From: an uncultured Chitinophaga sp.
Lineage (GTDB): Bacteria > Bacteroidota > Bacteroidia > Chitinophagales > Chitinophagaceae
Direction of reading: 5' to 3'
DNA length: 64,000 nt
Assembly: GCF_946479755.1 (NCBI RefSeq)
Contig: NZ_CAMLHC010000009.1
Span: 186,001 to 250,000 of the forward strand
The notes under the pieces were generated by a model that saw only the letters and a program-made list of their open reading frames with translations, had not been told where the DNA came from and did not search any database. A program made the position numbers and the translations under genes. The number at the start of each line of letters is the position of its first letter. Positions within the stretch are counted from its first letter, which is position 1. Below are positions 16,851 to 24,173 of this stretch, piece by piece.

Positions 16851-16933
16851 ATTTAGAGATTTAGCTACTGCCACAGTGCAGGCTATTCTTATCAAATAGC
16901 CGGTGCTCTGTAACAATAATTAAATCTCTAAAT
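16851..16933. repeat. Intercistronic palindromic element with nested hairpins
   Basis: A perfect 13-bp outer stem (ATTTAGAGATTTA at 16851-16863 with its complement at 16921-16933) encloses a second hairpin: ACAGTGCA with TGCTCTGT (one mismatch), then GGCTATT and AATAGCC around a seven-base loop. It lies between the DUF6580 stop codon and the BtuG-like start. It is not a cobalamin riboswitch by sequence. The ATTTAGAGATTT word recurs in the element at 57364-57468. Confidence 0.75.
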
Positions 16934-16952
16934 CAAAAAGTGAGGAAATATC

Positions 16953-17549
16953 TTAGTGAGCCAGACGCAGTTTGCGTTGTACGAGGGCATAGCCGCCGAA
17001 GAAAATAGCGCTGTATACCAGGGTGCCTACCAGGAAGTACTTCATGAAAGGAATAGCCAGTATATAACATTTGGTCAGGCCTGCCATGTCTCTGGTGAAA
17101 GGCAAACCGGTGGTAATATCGGTAGAACCGCTTACCCATACGCCGAAGTTGGAAACCAGGAAGTGTACCAGCGCGCCTGCTACCGCTGCAACAGCGATAC
17201 GGCCTACGCTCATTTTACGGATCACCAGCTGGCCAATCAGCACGATAAACACAAAGCTAATATAGTTGGCCGCCCAGCCCTTGTAGAGCAGGCCCTGTGC
17301 ATATTCACGGTGGAATACCTGCATCAGGATCACATCACTGAGGAACAACGTCAGCAGCGGGAAAGCATAGGATTTCCATTTTTCGGAGAAAGAAGCTCCG
17401 CCAAACAGCGCCATGGCGCCTACAGGGGTAAACATGGCGATCGGTTGGAGCGTAGACTGGTTTGCTCCCAACACTACTCGTATTATACCTGCTACGAGCA
17501 TAAACAGCAGCAGAATGCCAAACCGGGGATTAAGATTTTTTAAAGACAT
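16953..17549 (-). CDS. DUF6580 family putative transport protein
   Basis: This 198-residue protein has about six membrane segments. The N-terminal block (RFGILLLFMLVAGIIRVVLG, then PVGAMALFGGASF) fits DUF6580, annotated as putative transport proteins and resembling ECF-type substrate-binding membrane components in size and topology. It lies 17 bases after btuB and before the BtuG-like gene. No BtuF, BtuC or BtuD gene is in the window, so it is a candidate inner-membrane partner for cobalamin or cobinamide uptake. That function is inference from position. Confidence 0.75.
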   Translation of the reverse strand: MSLKNLNPRFGILLLFMLVAGIIRVVLGANQSTLQPIAMFTPVGAMALFGGASFSEKWKSYAFPLLTLFLSDVILMQVFHREYAQGLLYKGWAANYISFVFIVLIGQLVIRKMSVGRIAVAAVAGALVHFLVSNFGVWVSGSTDITTGLPFTRDMAGLTKCYILAIPFMKYFLVGTLVYSAIFFGGYALVQRKLRLAH

Positions 17550-17566
17550 TATGTTGGATTTAATGT

Positions 17567-19507
17567 TTACAAATTCAAAACAACGCCCGCATTACAGTTG
17601 AACCGGCGGGAATTATAGCCAAGGATATCAAAATACTGATAATTGGTAATATTTCGGAACCCGGCATAAATTTTCAGCAAGTTACCAAATTTATACTCAC
17701 CATAGAGGTCTACCGTGTAATAATCTCCCATAGGCGTTGTTCCCTGATAGCGCTCGCCGGTATACCGGAAGGCGGCGCTGGCGTACAATGCCGGGGTTAC
17801 CTGGTAGCCCAGTGTGGCATTCACGGCGTGTTTGGGTGTCCTGTGCAGGTTATACCAGGAGGTGTCCTTGCCATTCTGGGTGGTGTGCAACCGGCCGTCG
17901 GTATAAACATAGTTCACGTTCAGGTCCAGCTGGCGGGTGATATGCCAGTCGGTCTCCACCTCTGCACCATAAGCCCACTGTTTGTCGGCGTTTACATAAT
18001 GGCTGGTGAAAAGGATCAGGTCTTTGGTATGACGGGCAAAGCCTGTCACCCGGAAATCCAGCGCGCGGTTGGCTACGGAAGCCTGGTAACCGGCCTCATA
18101 GCTGACGGTAGACTCCGGCTTCAGGTCTTTGTTGCCGTATATCGCTGTATACAACTGGTACAGGGAGGGGATTTTATACCCGGAAGAGACGTTCACAAAC
18201 ACCTTATGGTTGTCCCTGATCAGGTAAGAAGGGTTGAAGGTGAAGGTACCGTTGTTGCCGTAAATGTTATGATGGTTGAACCGTCCGCCGGCTTCCATAT
18301 TGAATCCGCCGAGGTTATGGAGCAACACGGATGCATAGGCGCTGATCTGGCGGGCATGGGCGCTGTCGTCTGCCAGCCGGGTGGATTCCAGCTTCGGATT
18401 GGGGTCCCATGGTGCGGGCTGGCCCAGGCGTTGGTTCAGCTGGTCCATATTGGCTGCGCTGAAAGCGCCACCAGCCACCACCCGTATAATACGGGAGGCA
18501 TTCCAGTTCACATAGCTTTCTACCTGGTGTATGTTGGAGGTGAAGTCAGACAGGTCGAACACGCTGTAGCCGGTAGGGGCTACATACCCTGAATCGTTGA
18601 CGATGTGGCGTTTCGTGCGTTGGTAGCTGTACAGCACATGCCAGCTGCCGTTTTTGAACTGGTATTCGCTGCCGAGGCCATTGAGCAGGTTATTGGATTT
18701 ACCGGTATAGTCGCGGTCATCGATAAAAGCGCCTTCATCGAGATCGTGATGGTAGTCGCTGTAGTTGAACAGGTACTGCAGCCGCCAGCGGGAAGTGGCC
18801 TGCAGGCCCAGTTTGGCGAATACGCTGTGCTGCCGGAAGCCGTCCTTGTCGAAACCGGCTTTGCCGGTGGAGTCGTAGGCGTCGGACAGGCCGTTGGAAG
18901 TTTCATATTTATAGCCCAGCAGGTAGGAGAACTTGCCGGCGTTGCCATAGGCGCTCACGTTACCGAGGAAGCTGTTGTAGCTGCCGTAGCTGGTATTGGC
19001 GGACACACCGAGTTTTTTGTCGCTTTTTTTCCGGGTGATGATATTGATCACACCAGCCACGGCATTGGAGCCATAGAGGGTGGACTGGCTGCCGCGGAGG
19101 ATCTCAATTCTCTCCACCTGTTCGGGAGTAATGAAGTTGAGATCGAAGGAGTTGGAGATCTGGGAAGCGTCGCCTACCGGCAGGCCGTCTACCAGTATCA
19201 GGGCGTTGCCGTTGGAGGCGCCCCGCATATATACTTCCGGTACGGTGCCCCGGTTGTTCTGGGCGCCGTTGATTGTAATGCCTGCTTGTTCACCAAGAAG
19301 GGCGGCGATAGTTTTGCCGCTGTTTTTCTCCAGGTATTCATGGGAAAGGATGGTGACTACTTTCCCGGTTTCACTGGCTTTCTGGGGGCCTTTAGTGGCG
19401 GTGACAGATACCTCGTTCAACTGGCTTATCCGCGGCACGGAATCCTGTGCTGTAGCGGAAAAGGGTAAAGAGAAGAGGAGGGGGAGTGTGTAAAGTTTTA
19501 AGTTCAT
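17567..19507 (-). CDS. btuB: BtuB-like TonB-dependent vitamin B12 receptor
   Basis: This 646-residue protein has a signal peptide (MNLKLYTLPLLFSLPFSATA) and a TonB box-like ISQLNEVSVTATKG. The plug domain includes VYMRGASNGNALILVDGLPV, RIEILRGSQSTLYGSNAVAGVINIITRK (in two pieces) and a 22-stranded barrel length. It lacks the N-terminal SusC extension, matching classical BtuB size. It heads the uptake and salvage block DUF6580, BtuG-like, cobU/T/S/C, which supports corrinoid as the substrate. I see no cobalamin riboswitch in the 100 bases upstream. Confidence 0.88.
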   Translation of the reverse strand: MNLKLYTLPLLFSLPFSATAQDSVPRISQLNEVSVTATKGPQKASETGKVVTILSHEYLEKNSGKTIAALLGEQAGITINGAQNNRGTVPEVYMRGASNGNALILVDGLPVGDASQISNSFDLNFITPEQVERIEILRGSQSTLYGSNAVAGVINIITRKKSDKKLGVSANTSYGSYNSFLGNVSAYGNAGKFSYLLGYKYETSNGLSDAYDSTGKAGFDKDGFRQHSVFAKLGLQATSRWRLQYLFNYSDYHHDLDEGAFIDDRDYTGKSNNLLNGLGSEYQFKNGSWHVLYSYQRTKRHIVNDSGYVAPTGYSVFDLSDFTSNIHQVESYVNWNASRIIRVVAGGAFSAANMDQLNQRLGQPAPWDPNPKLESTRLADDSAHARQISAYASVLLHNLGGFNMEAGGRFNHHNIYGNNGTFTFNPSYLIRDNHKVFVNVSSGYKIPSLYQLYTAIYGNKDLKPESTVSYEAGYQASVANRALDFRVTGFARHTKDLILFTSHYVNADKQWAYGAEVETDWHITRQLDLNVNYVYTDGRLHTTQNGKDTSWYNLHRTPKHAVNATLGYQVTPALYASAAFRYTGERYQGTTPMGDYYTVDLYGEYKFGNLLKIYAGFRNITNYQYFDILGYNSRRFNCNAGVVLNL

Positions 19508-19546
19508 AGGGGGCGAAATTACGAATTCGGCAGTATGTACTGCATT

Positions 19547-19587
19547 AAAAAAGCAGGGCCGGATGATCTTTCATCCGGCCCTGCTTT
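19547..19587. terminator. Terminator upstream of btuB, ending the TPR gene
   Basis: A-run, GCAGGGCCGGATGA, loop TCTT, TCATCCGGCCCTGC, T-run: a perfect 14-bp GC-rich stem flanked by A/T runs. It isolates the btuB transcript from the TPR gene upstream. Confidence 0.92.
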
Positions 19588-19609
19588 ACATTTAAATATA
19601 TTGATCAGA

Positions 19610-20260
19610 TCAACCAGGCATTCTGGAAATGTATTTGTCCATTTCCTTGATCTGGCTAACGATCTGGGCGGTAGTAGGCTTCTGTGCTTTGGCTCTGCGG
19701 AAGTATTCTTTGGCAGATTTGAAGTCACGGCGGCTCATGGCAATAGATGCCAGCGTGAGCAGGGCGGCGGCAGTGTTTTCCTTGTCAGGTAAACCCATGC
19801 GCACAGCTTTCTTCAGGTTCTGGTCAGCCGTTTTCAGGTCGTTCTTCTGGTAGGCGATGGTGCCCAGCTGGAAGTACTGCATGCCTTCGTATTCTTTCAT
19901 CGGGCTGCCGGACTGGATGCTCTGGCGGATGGTGGCTTCGGCTTTGTCCAGGTCGTTGCTGTACATGGCCATGTTACTTTGCATGAAGTAGTATACAGAA
20001 CGAATAGGTTTATACAGCAGTTTAGGGAACTTCACTTTGTTCATGAGAGCAGTGGCGCGCTCTATATCACCGGCTTCCACGGCTTCCTGTACCAGCCGCA
20101 TAGGGCCAAACAGGAGGTGCGTTACAATACAGATAACGGCGAGCAACAGCACAATGGTCGCTTCCCACCAGCCTATCGTGAACCCGAGGGCAATACCGGC
20201 TACCAATAACACGATCCCGACCGGGAAACGATATAGAATAAAAAAGTTAAATGCTTTCAT
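19610..20260 (-). CDS. Membrane-anchored tetratricopeptide repeat protein
   Basis: This 216-residue protein begins with two adjacent membrane helices (about 7-50). A TPR-type helical region follows (about 60-205): FYMQSNMAMYSNDLDKAEAT is a canonical-style unit, then MQYFQLGTIAYQKNDLKTAD and ALLTLASIAMSRRDFKSAKEY. TPRs mediate protein contacts, and the partner is unknown. The gene stands alone, ending at a strong terminator. Confidence 0.8.
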   Translation of the reverse strand: MKAFNFFILYRFPVGIVLLVAGIALGFTIGWWEATIVLLLAVICIVTHLLFGPMRLVQEAVEAGDIERATALMNKVKFPKLLYKPIRSVYYFMQSNMAMYSNDLDKAEATIRQSIQSGSPMKEYEGMQYFQLGTIAYQKNDLKTADQNLKKAVRMGLPDKENTAAALLTLASIAMSRRDFKSAKEYFRRAKAQKPTTAQIVSQIKEMDKYISRMPG

Positions 20261-20324
20261 GAAAAAACTGTTCGTAAGTCACTTGTTTCTAATAGCGGGG
20301 GCAAAGATAAATAAAAAAAACACC

Positions 20325-21230
20325 TCATGGGTTTAATAGTTCGCTTTTAGCCGGCGCCGCTTTCGGTTTTTTCAGGTTGGCCGCCACAATGGCCGCCAGG
20401 ATGACGAAGATACCGGTTATCTGTACGGGGGTGATGACTTCGTGCAGCAACAGGGTGGCGGCTATCGTTGCTACCGGCAGTTCTGCGGCGCTGAGGATGG
20501 CGCCCAGCGCCACGCCTGTCTGCGGCATGCCCTTGGCGAACAGGAAAGGCGGTAATACCGTCCCGAAAAGCGCTAAAGGAAGGCCCCACATCCACAGGGG
20601 CGGGGTGGTGAACCGGCCGTTCCACAGGTAGGCCGGCGGGAACAGCAGGGTGATAATGATAAACGCGCCGGTAACGATCCAGGCGCTTTTCAGCACGGGT
20701 GTGAGGGAATGCCCTACCCGGCCGCTGACAACGATGAAAGTGGTGTAAAAGAGCGCCGCCAGCATACCAAAGCCAATACCCCGCCAGTCGAGGTGAAAAC
20801 CGTTGCTGTTGAAAAGCCCGCCGGCCAGCAGCGTACCTCCCAGGATAAAAACAACGGCCACCCACTGGATAGCGGTGGGCCGCTTTTTATAGATCAGCCA
20901 TTCCGCCAGCATGCTCATCCAGGTAAACTGCATCAGCAGTATAATGGCTATGCTGGCAGGGATATATTGTACACTTTGATAATAGGTGATGCTCACAAGG
21001 CCGGTGGAACTGCCCAGTATAAAGCAGGTGCGCGCCTCTTTGTTCTTCAGTCCAAGGGTGGTACGGCCGGACAACAGGTGAAGGCCCCATAACGCCAGCA
21101 TGCCGAAACCGGCCTGCACGCTGCATAGCTCTCCCAAAGTAAAACCTTCCTGGTAACCCAGTTTAACGATCGTCGATAAAATTCCAAAGCTGCAGGCGCC
21201 CAGGAGCACCAGCAGAATACCTTTCCACAT
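20325..21230 (-). CDS. EamA/DMT-family transporter
   Basis: This 301-residue protein has about ten hydrophobic segments in two EamA repeats (about 1-140 and 150-290). Typical stretches are LLGACSFGILSTIVKLGYQEG and PVATIAATLLLHEVITPVQITG. DMT members export amino acids, nucleotides or other metabolites; the substrate is unknown. It is separated from the upstream MFS gene by a 93-base gap filled by a palindromic repeat. Confidence 0.9.
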   Translation of the reverse strand: MWKGILLVLLGACSFGILSTIVKLGYQEGFTLGELCSVQAGFGMLALWGLHLLSGRTTLGLKNKEARTCFILGSSTGLVSITYYQSVQYIPASIAIILLMQFTWMSMLAEWLIYKKRPTAIQWVAVVFILGGTLLAGGLFNSNGFHLDWRGIGFGMLAALFYTTFIVVSGRVGHSLTPVLKSAWIVTGAFIIITLLFPPAYLWNGRFTTPPLWMWGLPLALFGTVLPPFLFAKGMPQTGVALGAILSAAELPVATIAATLLLHEVITPVQITGIFVILAAIVAANLKKPKAAPAKSELLNP

Positions 21231-21240
21231 GTTAAATAAG

Positions 21241-21322
21241 TTTTTGATTTTTTGATTTTCGATTTTGAGATTTTATAATTCTCAAAACCGAAAATCAGAA
21301 AATCAAAAAATCGAAAATCAAA
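21241..21322. repeat. AT-rich palindromic element between MFS and EamA genes
   Basis: The left arm is repeats of TTTTTGATTTTTTGATTTTC and the right arm its near-complement, AAAATCAAAAAATCGAAAATC, around ATTTTATAAT. Within each arm the word GATTTT repeats every 7-9 bases. It fills nearly the whole gap from the MFS stop codon to the EamA start. Confidence 0.75.
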
Positions 21323-21323
21323 G

Positions 21324-22550
21324 TTATCGCTTTTCTTTTTTCTCCAGGTTGGGCAGGAATCCTGTAAGGAGACCGATCAATGGGAGGAAAGAGCAAACCT
21401 GGTATACGTACCCGATACTGGTGGCATCGGCCAGTTTACCCAGCAACGCTGAGGCTACGCCGGCCATACCGAACGCCAGGCCGAAAAACAGACCGGCAAT
21501 CATACCCACTTTACCAGGCACCAGTTCCTGTGCATACACCAGGATCGCTGAGAAGGCGGAGGAGAGGATAACGCCGATGAATACACTCAATACGGCGGTC
21601 CAGAACAGATTTGCGTAGGGCAGCAACAAAGCAAAAGGCGCTGCGCCCAGGATGGATATCCAGATCACATACTTGCGGCCGATACGGTCGCCCACAGGGC
21701 CTCCGAAGAAAGTGCCGGCTGCCACGGAAAACAGGAAGATGAACAGATATACCTGAGAACTCTGAATGGATACGCCGAAACGGTCGATCAGGTAAAAGGT
21801 ATAGTAGTTGGTCATACTGGCCATGTAAAAATATTTCGAGAATATCAGCATCAGCAGGATGCCCAGTGATATGATCACACGGGTACGGGGCAGGGTGGGC
21901 TGCTGCAAATGCTGCACTGCCTTCTTCGGTTTTATCCGGTGCGTGTTGCCTTTGTACCAGTTGCCGATATAGACCATCACGAAGATGGCCAGCAGCGCCA
22001 GCAGGGAGAACCAGATCACGTGGAACTGTCCGAACGGCACAATGATCAGGGCCGCCAGCAAGGGACCCAGTGAACTGCCGGCATTTCCGCCTACCTGGAA
22101 CAATGACTGCGCCATACCGTGTTTACCGCCGGAGGCCATATGTGCCAGCCGGGAAGCTTCCGGATGAAATACGGAGGAGCCAATGCCTACCAGCGCCACA
22201 GATACCAGCACCATGGGCAAGGAATGCGCCAGGGACAGGCTGATCAGCCCCAGCAGGGTGAAGGCCATGCCCACCGCCAGTGAAAAGGGCTGCGGCTTTT
22301 TATCTGTGTACAAACCTACCAGCGGTTGCAGGATGGAGGCCGACATCTGGAAAGTCAGCGTAATCAGGCCAATCTGGGTAAAGTTCAGCTTCAGGGTGTT
22401 GCGTACCAACGGATAGATGGCCGGAATCAGCGATTGTAGCGTGTCATTCAGCAGATGCGTGAAGCTAAGCGCAATCAGTATCGGAAATACCGTCTGCTGG
22501 GCGACCTGTTCAGAGGCTGTTTTGGGTGCCTCCTGTGTAAAAGTTGTCAT
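21324..22550 (-). CDS. MFS transporter, fosmidomycin-resistance (Fsr)-like
   Basis: This 408-residue protein has twelve hydrophobic segments. Fsr-like features are LSFTHLLNDTLQSLIPAIYP at about 31-50, LQPLVGLYTDKKPQPF, and SSVFHPEASRLAHMASGGKHG followed by QSLFQVGGNAGSSLGPLL. Fsr family members export drugs or unknown metabolites. It lies 84 bases after the FadR-type regulator stop, and an ATCTGATG word in that gap also occurs in the regulator's own leader, so control by that regulator is likely. Confidence 0.9.
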   Translation of the reverse strand: MTTFTQEAPKTASEQVAQQTVFPILIALSFTHLLNDTLQSLIPAIYPLVRNTLKLNFTQIGLITLTFQMSASILQPLVGLYTDKKPQPFSLAVGMAFTLLGLISLSLAHSLPMVLVSVALVGIGSSVFHPEASRLAHMASGGKHGMAQSLFQVGGNAGSSLGPLLAALIIVPFGQFHVIWFSLLALLAIFVMVYIGNWYKGNTHRIKPKKAVQHLQQPTLPRTRVIISLGILLMLIFSKYFYMASMTNYYTFYLIDRFGVSIQSSQVYLFIFLFSVAAGTFFGGPVGDRIGRKYVIWISILGAAPFALLLPYANLFWTAVLSVFIGVILSSAFSAILVYAQELVPGKVGMIAGLFFGLAFGMAGVASALLGKLADATSIGYVYQVCSFLPLIGLLTGFLPNLEKKEKR

Positions 22551-22570
22551 GGTTTCTTGTTTGAAGGTCA

Positions 22571-22582
22571 GATCATCTGATG
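22571..22582 (-). promoter_or_regulatory. Possible FadR-type operator before the MFS gene
   Basis: Overlapping palindromes AGAT-C-ATCT and CATC-T-GATG sit 21-32 bases upstream of the MFS start. CATCTGATG is repeated on the minus strand at 23319-23311 in the regulator's own leader. Confidence 0.45.
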
Positions 22583-22633
22583 TTTTAAAATAAAAAAATT
22601 ACGAGGTGCCGGCGAAGCACGGTAGCCTCCGGG

Positions 22634-23308
22634 CTACTTGCTTTGTGTACTGATTTTTGTAGCCCAGAGTAATGCTTTCTTGGAATCCTTGTCTACAATA
22701 CTTTGCAGCAAGGCGTCGTGCAGCGATTGTGATTCCACGAACGAATCCGTATTGTGATAACGCGATACGAAGGACGTTTTCAGGTGGGTGGCCACCGTCC
22801 TGTAAAGGTCCAGCATGATTTCGTTTTTGGAGGCTTCCGCAATCGCTGTATGGAAGTTGATATCCGCCTGGATACAAGGCTCCAGCTCATTGGACGTAGC
22901 ATAGGTGAAACGTTTCTTGAGGAAACCCTTCATCTTTTCTATGTCCTTGTTGTTACGGTGGATGGCGGCTCTCTCCGCAATCTTCACCTCCAGCAGCAGC
23001 CTCACTTCGTTCAGCTCTTCAAAATCGGCCCGTTGCAGCCGCTGGCTCAGCGGTTCCCCGCTGCCGATCTGTGATATCACAAAAGTGCCAAGCCCCTGCT
23101 GCACCTTCACCAGCCCCTTGTTGGCCAGTATCTTCACCGCCTCCCGTATACTCGAACGGCCTACGCCGAACTGTTGCATTAACTCGGGTTCCGTCGGCAG
23201 CCGCTGACCGGTCGTATACTTACCGCCAAATATCAGCTCCTGCAGCCTGTCGGCCACTTCTTCCGCGAGATTTTGACGCTTTAATGGTGCAGATCCTGTA
23301 TTCATCAT
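22634..23308 (-). CDS. FadR-type GntR-family transcriptional regulator
   Basis: The start is placed at 23308 (MMNTGSAPLKRQN). The frame extends six codons further to a TTG at 23326, but that would overlap the -7 element at 23331-23324. A winged helix spans about 10-75 (GQRLPTEPELMQQFGVGRSS, then REAVKILANKGLVKVQQGLG), followed by an all-helical FCD ligand domain (about 90-220, with DINFHTAIAEASKNEIML). FCD regulators respond to small organic acids. It lies divergent from the hydroxylase-family gene and upstream of the MFS gene, both likely targets. Confidence 0.9.
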   Translation of the reverse strand: MMNTGSAPLKRQNLAEEVADRLQELIFGGKYTTGQRLPTEPELMQQFGVGRSSIREAVKILANKGLVKVQQGLGTFVISQIGSGEPLSQRLQRADFEELNEVRLLLEVKIAERAAIHRNNKDIEKMKGFLKKRFTYATSNELEPCIQADINFHTAIAEASKNEIMLDLYRTVATHLKTSFVSRYHNTDSFVESQSLHDALLQSIVDKDSKKALLWATKISTQSK

Positions 23309-23310
23309 AT

Positions 23311-23331
23311 CATCAGATGTTTGCAAAGGTA
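23311..23331 (-). promoter_or_regulatory. Promoter and possible operator of the FadR-type gene
   Basis: On the minus strand TACCTTTG (23331-23324) matches the -7 consensus, and CATCTGATG (23319-23311) follows just before the ATG. The second word is shared with 22574-22582, suggesting autoregulation. Confidence 0.5.
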
Positions 23332-23352
23332 ATGAAAGATTTTGTTATTTGG

Positions 23353-23368
23353 TAATTTTGTGATCACA
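23353..23368 (+). promoter_or_regulatory. -7 element and TGTGATCACA palindrome
   Basis: TAATTTTG (23353-23360) matches the -7 consensus. The perfect palindrome TGTGATCACA (23359-23368) overlaps its end and stops four bases before the ATG at 23373, a position suited to repression. Confidence 0.5.
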
Positions 23369-23372
23369 TGAT

Positions 23373-24077
23373 ATGATAAAATACCTGAATGATATACCTG
23401 ACTGGCAACTGTGGCTCTTTTTTCTGATAGAAAACGCGCTGATAGTGCTGGGCGTGCTCGCCTGGGGCAACCACCTGCTGCAGCGCCCACGGCAGGTGAT
23501 GTTCCGCTATACCCGTCACCAATGGAAAATCTGTATCGTGACCACCCTGCTCAACACACTGGTAACGGTAGCCGGTTACCACCTGTGGAGACAGGGATAC
23601 ATACGTATTCATGAAACCCTCTCATGGCGCGTGCTTACAGACGCCCTCGTGCTGTTCCTCGTCATGGACCTGCTCATGTATATCTTTCATTACCTGATCC
23701 ATCAAACGTTCCTGTACCGGCTGCTGCACCGCCTGCATCACGAGGCCACAGACCCGGTACCCATCGATCTGTTTGTGCTGCACCCGCTGGAAACACTCAG
23801 CTTCGGCGCACTCTGGCTGCTGGTACTGCTGCCATTCAACATGAACCTGTACGGCATACTGATCTATCTTATCATCAATGTTGTCTTTGGAATGACCGGC
23901 CACCTCGGAAGGGAACCCCTGCCGGAAAACATGCGTCAATGGCCGGTATTGAAATACCTGGGCACCTCCACCTTTCATCATGATCACCACCGGCAGGAGC
24001 ACTTCAACTACGGCTTCTATACCAGCATATGGGACCGTCTCTTCGGTACCTTCAAACAGGAAAACAGCCACCGGTAA
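23373..24077 (+). CDS. Fatty acid hydroxylase / sterol desaturase family protein
   Basis: This 234-residue membrane protein has the di-iron histidine clusters of the family: HYLIH (about 108), HRLHHE (about 121-126) and HHDHHRQEH near the C-terminus. Several membrane helices precede and separate them. Members oxidise or desaturate lipid substrates; the actual substrate is unknown. It is divergent from the FadR-type regulator with only 64 bases between starts. Confidence 0.88.
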   Translation: MIKYLNDIPDWQLWLFFLIENALIVLGVLAWGNHLLQRPRQVMFRYTRHQWKICIVTTLLNTLVTVAGYHLWRQGYIRIHETLSWRVLTDALVLFLVMDLLMYIFHYLIHQTFLYRLLHRLHHEATDPVPIDLFVLHPLETLSFGALWLLVLLPFNMNLYGILIYLIINVVFGMTGHLGREPLPENMRQWPVLKYLGTSTFHHDHHRQEHFNYGFYTSIWDRLFGTFKQENSHR

Positions 24078-24173
24078 AGCTGACAGCTGCTTACCGCTCA
24101 AATAACACACTTCCGGGAACCGGAATAATATATTATTTTGGCCGGATTCATTTTTTCAGAATCAAACTGCTGT

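Noticed and set aside
16851..16933. Cobalamin riboswitch
   Set aside because: The gap holds a structured element, but the B12-box and conserved core bases are not present and the element is too short. It is reported as a palindromic repeat.
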